From: Haliscomenobacter sp.
GTDB lineage: Bacteria; Bacteroidota; Bacteroidia; Chitinophagales; Saprospiraceae
Assembly: GCF_016718685.1 (NCBI RefSeq)
Contig: NZ_JADKCX010000020.1
Location: 1-64,000 of the forward strand
Direction of reading: 5' to 3'
DNA length: 64,000 nt
This document shows, piece by piece, positions 57,740 to 64,000 of this stretch. Under the pieces are notes generated by a model, which did not search any database, was not told the origin of the DNA, and saw only the letters and a list, made by a program, of their open reading frames with translations. The first letter of the stretch is position 1, and each line of letters begins with the position of its first letter. The position numbers and the translations under genes were made by a program.

Positions 57740-58054
57740 TGCCCGGAGCGGGACTCGAACCCGCACGGCCGGATGGCCACAGGATTTTCTTACCAACTAC
57801 GGCTTTCGCCGCGAGCTACCGAAGCAGCATTTGTGGTCTGGACTATCCCTTCACCTTAGAGCAAATTCCTTAGGTGTCCCCCATCTAGTCTCTACACCTT
57901 TTTCGACCAAAATCGAAACTTGGCTCGGGATTGCCATTCCTACTGAATTAGGAAAAAGGTTTCCCCGAATTTGAGGGATTCTACATCAAGGATTTCCCCT
58001 TGAGCACTCAAATTGCTTTAAGTCCTGCGTGTCTACCGATTCCACCATCTGGGC
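57740..58054 (-). tRNA. tRNA-Leu(TAA) interrupted by a group I intron
   Basis: The exons (58020-58054, 35 nt, and 57740-57788, 49 nt) join to an 84-nt class II tRNA. The acceptor GCCCAGA pairs with TCCGGGC with one A-C mismatch. The anticodon stem is CAGGA/TCCTG, the loop CTTAAAA gives anticodon TAA (codon UUA), and a long variable arm and TTCGAGT T-loop follow. The discriminator is A. The gene is interrupted between U34 and A35 by a 231-nt group I intron. It lies 45 bases downstream of tRNA-Gly(CCC) and probably shares its transcript. Confidence 0.95.
57789..58019 (-). ncRNA. group I intron in tRNA-Leu(UAA)
   Basis: This 231-nt self-splicing-type intron ends in omega-G. P1 pairs exon ACUU with intron GAGU, leaving a U-G wobble at the 5' splice site, and P2 is UCAAGG/CCUUGA. 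The core element GGCAATCCCGAGCCAAG (57919-57935) is nearly identical to the P region of cyanobacterial tRNA-Leu introns. GGTGTAGAGACTAGATGGGG (within 57872-57899) matches Q/R, and AAGGGATAGTCCAG (within 57835-57851) matches S. A CGGCGAAAGCCG hairpin is P9. No homing endonuclease gene fits within it. Splicing activity is inferred from these elements. Confidence 0.93.
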
Positions 58055-58099
58055 AGTGGTTTTGCAAAACACTTTTGTTTTGCGTTTAAAAATAAATCG

Positions 58100-58172
58100 A
58101 GCGGAAGACGAGACTCGAACTCGCGACCCTCAGCTTGGGAAGCTAATGCTCTACCAACTGAGCTACTTCCGC
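58100..58172 (-). tRNA. tRNA-Gly(CCC)
   Basis: The acceptor GCGGAAG pairs with CTTCCGC. The anticodon stem is TTAGC/GCTGA and the loop TTCCCAA gives anticodon CCC. The T-loop is TTCGAGT and the discriminator is T. It precedes tRNA-Leu(TAA) by 45 bases in the same direction. Confidence 0.92.
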
Positions 58173-58176
58173 GAAT

Positions 58177-58212
58177 ATGGTGTGGGTGTGAAGGTGTGGG
58201 TTAGAGTGTGCA
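58177..58212 (-). repeat. tRNA-leader repeat, copy B (short)
   Basis: A GT-rich tract (CA-rich on the minus strand) of about 36 bases precedes tRNA-Gly(CCC). It matches the 5' part of copies A (424-487) and C (58384-58445) but lacks their hairpin segment. Confidence 0.65.
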
Positions 58213-58239
58213 CAAGATTGTTGGTTGCTTGAATGCGCA

Positions 58240-58271
58240 CAAATCTAAGAAAAAAAATCGTTCACCTTCAA
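58240..58271 (-). promoter_or_regulatory. promoter of tRNA-Gly(CCC)-tRNA-Leu
   Basis: On the minus strand TTG (58269-58271), 21 bases, then TAGATTTG (58240-58247) match the Bacteroidota TTG/TAnnTTTG consensus. It lies about 68 bases before the tRNA-Gly(CCC) 5' end, upstream of repeat copy B. Confidence 0.65.
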
Positions 58272-58280
58272 CTTACAAAC

Positions 58281-58308
58281 AAAAAAGCCCTCAAAAGAGG
58301 GCTTTTGA
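58281..58308 (-). terminator. terminator of tRNA-Gly(GCC)
   Basis: Stem GCCCTC/GAGGGC with a 4-base loop, flanked by A and T runs, gives a T-tract on the minus strand directly after the tRNA-Gly(GCC) 3' end. Confidence 0.85.
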
Positions 58309-58380
58309 GCGGATGACGAGATTCGAACCCGCGACCTCAACCTTGGCAAGGTTGCGCTCTACCAGCTGAGCTACATCCGC
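58308..58380 (-). tRNA. tRNA-Gly(GCC)
   Basis: The acceptor GCGGATG pairs with CATCCGC. The anticodon stem is CAACC/GGTTG and the loop TTGCCAA gives anticodon GCC. The T-loop is TTCGAAT. It has its own promoter and terminator. Confidence 0.93.
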
Positions 58381-58383
58381 AAG

Positions 58384-58445
58384 AATGTGTGTGGTGTGAT
58401 GGTGTGAGTTAGTGTGTGTTGAGGCAACCCTATGTGGTTGCCCTT
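58384..58445 (-). repeat. tRNA-leader repeat, copy C
   Basis: A GT-rich tract (CA-rich on the minus strand) is followed by a perfect 7-bp hairpin GGCAACC/GGTTGCC. It lies between the promoter and the mature 5' end of tRNA-Gly(GCC), so it is in the pre-tRNA leader. It is highly similar to copy A before the short tRNA. Confidence 0.75.
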
Positions 58446-58454
58446 TGGTGGATG

Positions 58455-58486
58455 CAAATATAAAGGGAAAGTTATTTTTTGCGCAA
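58455..58486 (-). promoter_or_regulatory. promoter of tRNA-Gly(GCC)
   Basis: On the minus strand TTG (58484-58486), 21 bases, then TATATTTG (58455-58462) match TTG/TAnnTTTG. It lies about 75 bases before the tRNA 5' end, so the leader repeat copy C is transcribed. Confidence 0.65.
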
Positions 58487-58671
58487 GTGTTTATTCAATT
58501 TTTTTTCATTTTAATTGCACTCTTTGCTGCAATTGCACCCCTCACATTTTGATTTGCAAGGCGAGAAGCGCTATCAACCGGATAGCAAATCAAAAGGTTC
58601 CGAGGAAAATGCACTTTTCTTGTGTAGGCACGTTAAATTGTTAATTTTGCAGCGGATTTTAAAAAACACAC

Positions 58672-59028
58672 ATGGATCAAGTAGCAACGGAAAAAGAAAT
58701 CCGCATCAAAGTAGGCCTGGACGACAAAAACATGCCAGTGCGCATCAATTGGGACGCCGATGACAATCCATCGGGAATGGAAACGCAAGACAGCAAAGCC
58801 ATGATGATATCCCTGTTTGACCGAGAGCATCTCGAAACCATAAAAATTGATCTTTGGGTGAAGGACATGCAAGTGGGGGAGATGGATCGTTTCTTTTTTC
58901 AAACCCTGCGGGGCATGGCCGACACTTATTTTCGGGCCACGCAAAACTCCGATCTCGCCCGTGACATGCAGAAGTTTGTACAATATTTTGGCGAACAGAC
59001 CCAAATCATCTCGAAAGATCAACAATAA
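58672..59028 (+). CDS. gldC: GldC-like gliding motility protein
   Basis: This 118-residue protein has the GldC signature EIRIKVGLDDKNMPVRINWDADD and MMISLFDREHLETIKIDLWVKDM, then FFQTLRGMADTY. GldC is a small cytoplasmic protein linked to gliding motility and the type IX secretion machinery in Bacteroidota. It is separated by only 6 bases from rimO, so the two are cotranscribed. T9SS cargo proteins in this window (15103, 31538) fit its context. Confidence 0.88.
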   Translation: MDQVATEKEIRIKVGLDDKNMPVRINWDADDNPSGMETQDSKAMMISLFDREHLETIKIDLWVKDMQVGEMDRFFFQTLRGMADTYFRATQNSDLARDMQKFVQYFGEQTQIISKDQQ

Positions 59029-59034
59029 CTGCTG

Positions 59035-60348
59035 ATGAAAGCCAGAACACTCAAAGCCGATAAGGTAAATGTGATTACCCTGGGCTGTTCAAAAAATTTG
59101 GTGGATTCTGAAAACCTGATCACCCAATTGCGGGGCAATGATTTTGATGTGGTGCACGATAGCCAAGAGGAAGATGCCAATGTGGTGATCATCAATACCT
59201 GTGGCTTCATCGACCTGGCCAAACAAGAATCCATCGATACCATTTTGGAGTACGCCGAAGTCAAAAAAGCGGGAGGCATCGACAAACTTTTTGTAACCGG
59301 GTGTTTGTCACAGCGCTACAAAGAAGATTTGGAATTGGAAATTCCCGAAGTAGATGCCTACTTTGGTACCCTGGAGTTGCCCGGTTTGTTGGCCAAACTG
59401 AATGCCGATTACAAGCATGAGCTGATTGGGGAAAGGTTGATCACCACCCCAATGCACTACGCTTACCTCAAAATATCGGAAGGTTGCAACCGGACTTGTT
59501 CTTTTTGTGCCATTCCATTGATGCGCGGAGGCCATGTATCGCGGCCCATCGAAGAACTGGTGAAGGAAGCCCAAAGTCTGGCCCGCCGAGGGGTAAAAGA
59601 AATCATGTTGATCGCCCAGGAGTTGACTTATTATGGCCTGGATATTTACAAAAAGCGTGATTTGCCTCGGCTGTTGCATGCTTTGGCCGATGTAGAAGGC
59701 ATCGAATGGATTCGTTTACATTATGCCTACCCCAGCAAATTTCCACTGGAAATTCTCGATGTGATTGCCGAAAGACCCGAAATCTGCAATTACCTGGACA
59801 TGCCATTACAACATGCTTCCAACAGCGTTTTGGAACGCATGCGCCGACAAATCACCAGGGAAGAAACCACCGAATTGATCCAGCAAGCGCGTTTGAGGAT
59901 CCCTAACCTGACCTTGCGTACCACCATGTTGGTTGGATACCCCCAGGAATCGGACCAGGAGTTTCAGGAGCTATGTGATTTTGTGCAGGAAATGGAATTT
60001 GACCGCATGGGCGTATTTCAGTACTCGCATGAAGAAAGTACCCGCGCCTACGACGTAGATGACGATGTTTCTGCGGAACTGAAAGCCGAACGGGCCAATG
60101 CCTTGATGGAAATCCAGCAGGAAATTTCTACCCGCAAGAACTTTGAGAAAGTAGGCAAAACCTTCAAAACCTTGTTTGACCGCAAAGAAGGAGGGTATTT
60201 TGTAGGCCGTACGGAAGGGGATTCACCCGAAGTAGACAATGAAGTATTGGTTCCGGCAAAGAAAAACTTTGCACGAATCGGTGATTTTGCCCAGGTACGC
60301 ATCACGGAAGCCAGTGAATACGATATTTTTGGTGAAATAGTAGCCTAA
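59035..60348 (+). CDS. rimO: ribosomal protein S12 methylthiotransferase RimO
   Basis: This 437-residue radical-SAM enzyme opens VNVITLGCSKNLVDSENL (first 4Fe-4S cluster cysteines). The radical-SAM triad is in SEGCNRTCSFCAIPLMRGGHVSRP, and a C-terminal TRAM-like domain follows. It adds a methylthio group to an aspartate of ribosomal protein S12. It is downstream of gldC with 6 bases between. Confidence 0.95.
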   Translation: MKARTLKADKVNVITLGCSKNLVDSENLITQLRGNDFDVVHDSQEEDANVVIINTCGFIDLAKQESIDTILEYAEVKKAGGIDKLFVTGCLSQRYKEDLELEIPEVDAYFGTLELPGLLAKLNADYKHELIGERLITTPMHYAYLKISEGCNRTCSFCAIPLMRGGHVSRPIEELVKEAQSLARRGVKEIMLIAQELTYYGLDIYKKRDLPRLLHALADVEGIEWIRLHYAYPSKFPLEILDVIAERPEICNYLDMPLQHASNSVLERMRRQITREETTELIQQARLRIPNLTLRTTMLVGYPQESDQEFQELCDFVQEMEFDRMGVFQYSHEESTRAYDVDDDVSAELKAERANALMEIQQEISTRKNFEKVGKTFKTLFDRKEGGYFVGRTEGDSPEVDNEVLVPAKKNFARIGDFAQVRITEASEYDIFGEIVA

Positions 60349-60437
60349 AGGACATGTGTAACAGATGAATTACTGCACAATCCACGATTTAATTGTTTAC
60401 TTTTGAACAATTGAGATCAGGATTTCATTTTATCTGA

Positions 60438-60902
60438 ATGAAAGAAACAGTTACTTCTTCTTGGGCCAACATAGCCAATCCCGTTTTCCAGGCATTACTT
60501 GCTTTCGGAGGTGTGGTGTTGGTTAATTTAAGTGCCGTAACATTGGAATGGATGGGCGCTTGGGTATTGGAAGAACGGTTCTCTTACCTCACTGCCGCCT
60601 CTTTTTTATTGTGTTTTGCTATGTTCAATTCTGTACTTTCACTCCTGGCAACCAACACCTTACAATACTGGGGTAAATCTATCTATTGTTTTTTAGGCCT
60701 GGTATTGTCTTCGGTAACTTTGGCTCGGGCATTATCTGGTCTGCGCCTGAGTGAAGCGGGCTCTTATTGGTGGATATTGATTGTGGTAACCTTTGGGTAC
60801 CTGGTCTTTTTGGCTTTGGTCAATACCATTCGCAGCATCGTAACTTTTGCCCAAAAGGAAGAATGGAACCAACCCCGTTTTCGGAAAGGCAACCGAAAGT
60901 AA
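60438..60902 (+). CDS. small membrane protein of unknown function
   Basis: This 154-residue protein has four probable transmembrane helices ([72 protein letters not shown]) and a basic C-terminus. No family is recognised. It lies between rimO and msrB on the same strand. Confidence 0.65.
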   Translation: MKETVTSSWANIANPVFQALLAFGGVVLVNLSAVTLEWMGAWVLEERFSYLTAASFLLCFAMFNSVLSLLATNTLQYWGKSIYCFLGLVLSSVTLARALSGLRLSEAGSYWWILIVVTFGYLVFLALVNTIRSIVTFAQKEEWNQPRFRKGNRK

Positions 60903-60933
60903 GCGCTTATTCCCATTAAAAACGATAATCCAT

Positions 60934-61461
60934 ATGACCATTCGAACCACACTGGTGTTTTTCGCAGCACTGTCGGTGTTGTTTTCCTGCAACCGGGCAC
61001 AGCCTACCTCCAAAAACGAGGTGGATCCCCAAGGTAAATTTGTATCACTGAAGGGTGAAATTCTCGGCCCCATCATCAAAACGGATGAAGAATGGAAAAA
61101 AGAACTGGACGAACTGGAGTTTCATGTATTGCGGCAAGCTGGTACCGAGCAGGCCTTTACTGGTAAATTGTGGGACAACCACGAGCAAGGCGTCTACACT
61201 TGCCGGGGATGTGATTTGCCTCTTTTTGATGGAGAAACTAAATTTGAATCGGGCACGGGCTGGCCTAGTTTTTGGGAGGTGTACATGAAAGGGAATGTCG
61301 CCAAAAAATCAGACAATACCCTTGGTATGATGCGTACTGAAGTATTTTGTGCACGCTGTGGAGGGCATTTAGGACATGTATTTCCAGATGGCCCCAAACC
61401 AACCGGTTTGCGTTACTGCATCAATTCTGTATCCCTGAAATTTGTTGCGGAGAAGAAATAA
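60934..61461 (+). CDS. msrB: lipoprotein peptide-methionine (R)-S-oxide reductase MsrB
   Basis: The 175 residues comprise a lipoprotein signal ([14 protein letters not shown]) and a full MsrB domain. The zinc cysteines are CRGC and [12 protein letters not shown], and the catalytic cysteine lies in RYCINSVSL. It repairs methionine-R-sulfoxide in envelope proteins after oxidative damage. The start at 60934 is chosen because it opens the signal peptide; the in-frame TTG at 60847 lies in the previous gene. Confidence 0.93.
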   Translation: MTIRTTLVFFAALSVLFSCNRAQPTSKNEVDPQGKFVSLKGEILGPIIKTDEEWKKELDELEFHVLRQAGTEQAFTGKLWDNHEQGVYTCRGCDLPLFDGETKFESGTGWPSFWEVYMKGNVAKKSDNTLGMMRTEVFCARCGGHLGHVFPDGPKPTGLRYCINSVSLKFVAEKK

Positions 61462-61468
61462 AAGCGGC

Positions 61469-61492
61469 TGGATACCCAAGAACTGGTATCCA
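61469..61492. terminator. bidirectional hairpin between convergent genes
   Basis: Arms TGGATACC (61469-61476) and GGTATCCA (61485-61492) with an 8-base loop are followed by T-rich sequence on the plus strand. It lies between msrB and the converging lipocalin-like gene. Confidence 0.65.
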
Positions 61493-61521
61493 ACCCTTTT
61501 CAATTTAGCACGGATTAAACA

Positions 61522-61953
61522 CTAATTTTTTGCTTTCGAGAACTCGTACTGGTACAAATCACAGCATGGATCACTCAGGATCAGCTTATCCTTTTCAAAT
61601 ACCACTTCCTTGTCTTGATCTTCAAAAGGTGAATTACTGGGGGTAGCCCCAACTTTGAAATCAATGTAGGTCTTGCCATCTTTTTCTTGCAACTCATAAG
61701 TGCCCTGGTAACGCAGGGTATCGTTTTGCAAGCGACGGTAAGTCTTGTTTGCGTTCATTTCCAGGTAATTCCAATCGGCAGTATAGCCATTGCCAGCAAA
61801 TCCTCCAGAAATAGATTCCAGTTTCCATTTGCCTTCTACCTTGCTTTGATCTGGCTTTGCGTCATCTTTTGAGTCGCAGGCCAACATCGTGGTGGCAAGC
61901 ACTAAGGCTGCAAACACCCAGGATTTCAGTTTAAATGCCTTGAACATGTTCAT
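61522..61953 (-). CDS. lipocalin-like lipoprotein
   Basis: This 143-residue protein has a lipoprotein signal with lipobox TMLAC (VFAALVLATTMLACDSKDD) and a beta-rich domain starting VEGKWKLESISGGF, with TYELQEKDGKTYIDFKV in the middle. It resembles the lipocalin-like (DUF5004/DUF4488-type) lipoproteins of Bacteroidota. A ligand is unknown. It ends YQYEFSKAKN. Confidence 0.7.
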   Translation of the reverse strand: MNMFKAFKLKSWVFAALVLATTMLACDSKDDAKPDQSKVEGKWKLESISGGFAGNGYTADWNYLEMNANKTYRRLQNDTLRYQGTYELQEKDGKTYIDFKVGATPSNSPFEDQDKEVVFEKDKLILSDPCCDLYQYEFSKAKN

Positions 61954-62119
61954 TTCGTCAGGTTTTGGGTCGCAATACAGTAGTTGTATTGCTCCGATTT
62001 AAAAATAAATGGTTCGTGCTGCTGCACAACTGACTGGTTAGACGGCAGGGTAGGAGAGAAGGGTTTGAAAAAAACAAAAATTAACGAATTTTAAGGATAG
62101 AGAGACGCCATTGCGTCTG

Positions 62120-62830
62120 CTACGATGATATACCCTCTTGCGAGAGTTTGGCCTTGCGGGCTATTTTCTGGTCGTTATTGCTTTCGTAAATGGTATAACT
62201 TTCGTATTTGCTCACATCACGTTCTGCCCAGATGTCTTTGCCAATGTTGCAAAGGACAATCAATTCCTGATACAGTTTATTGCCTTGATCAATGCGGCGT
62301 TCTACCGAAATGTCGCGGTCGGCTATTTTGTCTTGTTGGATGTTGAGGGCATTTTCAAACTCCTGATGAGCATCTACCACACGCTGGATTTGGGTTTCAT
62401 TGACGCCCACTTCGGCCAGGAAATCAATCTGCTGGCGGGCAACGCGTACTACCCGGCGACCACAAAACAAGAGCTGTGCATCGGTCATGTCACCCATCTT
62501 GGCGGTGCCAAACTTGCGGTAGCGACCCGAGCGATTGTTGTACTTCATGGCCACTCTTGTCATCAAACTGCGTACAGCGGTTTTGAGTTTTTCCGCAGCA
62601 GCGTCTTTTTTCTCGGTCATGAGCATTTGTTCGCCTACCAACTCGTCATCGTCGGGTAAGGTGTTCAACTGATCACAAAGGGTTTTAAATCCCTTCAACC
62701 GATCTAGGCTATAGCCATATTGCTCAAAGTATTGCAGATCGCGATGGGCGTCCCTGATGCGCTCCATACACAAAAGATAAAGGTCTGCATCCGGAAAATT
62801 GTATTGGCGATGCGCCGATTGCTTTTTCAT
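62120..62830 (-). CDS. helical protein of unknown function
   Basis: This 236-residue protein is predicted almost fully helical, with regions such as DADLYLLCMERIRDAHRDLQY, EKKDAAAEKLKTAVRSLMTRVAM and IDQGNKLYQELIVLCNIGKDIWAERD. No signal peptide or membrane helix is present. No family is recognised. The heptad-like spacing suggests a helical bundle. It stands alone with a 236-base AT-rich upstream gap. Confidence 0.6.
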   Translation of the reverse strand: MKKQSAHRQYNFPDADLYLLCMERIRDAHRDLQYFEQYGYSLDRLKGFKTLCDQLNTLPDDDELVGEQMLMTEKKDAAAEKLKTAVRSLMTRVAMKYNNRSGRYRKFGTAKMGDMTDAQLLFCGRRVVRVARQQIDFLAEVGVNETQIQRVVDAHQEFENALNIQQDKIADRDISVERRIDQGNKLYQELIVLCNIGKDIWAERDVSKYESYTIYESNNDQKIARKAKLSQEGISS

Positions 62831-63066
62831 AGCGGGTTGATAATCTGGTTGCTACAAAATTATCACTTTTTTGATTAAAACAAAATTATTTTTTGAAAAA
62901 CTTTCTCTGTCTTAAAGAAAAAATTTTTTACTCAGACGAAATTTTCTTTTTAATTTTCAAATGAAAAACAAAAACTAGATTTCAACTAGCCAAATGGTTT
63001 AATTACGGACGCTGAGTCATACTATTTACGCAATTTTTCTTTTCTTCGCACAAAGTACATCGCACT

Positions 63067-64000
63067 ATGGACAACAACTGGTTTCTGTTGAAAGACACAA
63101 CCCAAATCGATTCCCCCGCTTTATTATTGTACAAAGACCGGGTAGCCTCCAACATCAACCTCATGCTCCAGATTGCGGGCAGTGCGGAGCGGTTTGATTC
63201 CCCACGTCAAAACCTATAAAATGACGGAATTGGTGCGCATGCAATTGATGCAGGGCATCACCCGTTTCAAATGCGCCACCATCGCCGAAGCAGAAATGAC
63301 GGCTCGGGCAGGTGCTTCCACTGTAATCATTGCTCACCAGTTGGTTGGGCCTAAAATTGAACGACTGGCGCAATTGGTGCAAACTTTTCCCAAGGTAGAG
63401 TTTATCTCGCTGGTAGATTGTGCCGAATCGGCTTCTGCTCTTCAGGTTGTTTTTTCCAGTCACCGGCTTACGGCCAAGGTTCTGGTGGACGTCAACAATG
63501 CCATGGATCGTTCCGGTCACCCCGTAAACGATGAATTGTTCCCATTTTATCAATCCCTGTTCCGTTATCCTTACTTGAAGGTTTTGGGTTTGCACGTATA
63601 CGACGGCAGTTTTCGCGATGCGGATTTTGCAGCACGAAAGGCCAAAAGCGACCAGGCTTTTCAGGGGGTCAGTGTTTTGTTGCAACAAATCAGTGCGGCA
63701 GGTTTACCCGAACCCCTGGTGATTGCAGGTGGTTCACCGGCTCAAAACGTACATGCCTTGCGCGATGGAGTACACCTGAGTCCCGGCACTTGCCTGGTCT
63801 GGGACTGGGGTTACGGTGAAGGGTTGCCCGATCAGCCTTTTCAGTGGGCCGGCTTGGTGTTTACCCGTGTGATTTCAAAGCCCAAACCTGGATACCTTAC
63901 CGTAGATTTAGGCCATAAAGCCATCGCCGCTGAAAACCCGATTGACAAGCGGGTGAAATTCCTCAATTTGGATCAATACAGCTTTGTATCACAAAGTGAG
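63067..64000 (+). CDS. D-threonine aldolase-like PLP enzyme, partial and frameshifted
   Basis: The N-terminus (TQIDSPALLLYKDRVASNINLML) is followed by a break at the TTT run 63193-63195. Removing one T restores LIPHVKTYKMTELVRMQ, which holds the PLP lysine of the D-threonine aldolase / D-serine dehydratase (alanine racemase fold III) family. Later motifs are LVDVNNAMDRSG and VIAGGSP. The gene runs off the window end, so the metal-binding C-terminus is not seen. The reaction would cleave D-threonine or a related D-3-hydroxyamino acid to glycine and an aldehyde. Confidence 0.82.

Noticed and set aside
57740..58054. Gene call in the tRNA-Leu intron (plus-strand frame at 57631-57873)
   Set aside because: It overlaps the tRNA exon and intron core, and the intron is too short for a homing endonuclease.
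1..64000. CRISPR array
   Set aside because: No regularly spaced repeats of 25-40 bases were seen; repeated motifs here are palindromic units or tRNA-linked.
1..64000. Intact insertion sequence or prophage
   Set aside because: No transposase, integrase or phage structural domain was recognised in any frame.

Overview
The window looks like the chromosome of a Bacteroidota bacterium, most likely of the Saprospiraceae / Haliscomenobacter type. The evidence is T9SS-type C-terminal sorting domains, SprB-type repeats, a GldC homologue, DUF5686 and DUF4249-like families, TPR-fused sensor kinases, LytS/LytTR pairs and TAnnTTTG promoter -7 boxes. The genus is an inference. There is no rRNA, no intact insertion sequence and no CRISPR array.

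Layout. 1-811: four tRNAs on the minus strand (Ser-GCT, a short tRNA with a TAG anticodon, Arg-ACG, Asp-GTC). 1129-4184: DUF2278/lamin-tail protein, mltG and panB. 4306-6928: broken lipoprotein, Old Yellow Enzyme reductase, small acidic protein. 6938-9543: mlaD-mlaF-mlaE lipid-transport operon, preceded by a SOUL protein and a triple-BON protein. 11219-13132: dnaK. 13230-19858: polyprenol-phosphate mannosyltransferase-like enzyme, two 2TM proteins, a serine hydrolase, a broken nucleobase permease, a photolyase/cryptochrome. 19908-24737: M28 peptidase with a glycogen-binding-like tail, DEAD-box helicase, two secreted proteins. 24914-31426: two sensory modules. 31538-39490: secreted M43 protease, VPS10/BNR protein and periplasmic GH13 amylase. 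39594-44686: DUF2520, ccsA/ccmF-like and ccmE-like genes, ftsE. 44689-48917: DUF2339 membrane protein, thioredoxin lipoprotein, acyltransferase. 49124-51225: decayed DUF5686 gene. 51279-57644: LytS/LytTR pair, cyclophilin, Nramp-related transporter, esterase. 57740-58380: tRNA-Leu, Gly-CCC and Gly-GCC. 58672-64000: gldC-rimO, msrB, hypotheticals and a partial D-threonine aldolase.

The most notable biological feature is tRNA-Leu(UAA) at 57740-58054, which is interrupted by a 231-nt group I intron between U34 and A35. This is the position used by cyanobacterial and plastid tRNA-Leu introns, and the core elements are recognisable.

The sequence itself is unreliable in places. Many genes, including dnaK and mlaE, carry single-base indels mostly in short homopolymers, and 23805-24240 is a block of homopolymer noise. 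Most broken genes here are therefore better explained by draft-sequence errors than by pseudogenisation. Broken genes are given as one spanning feature with the approximate break points.
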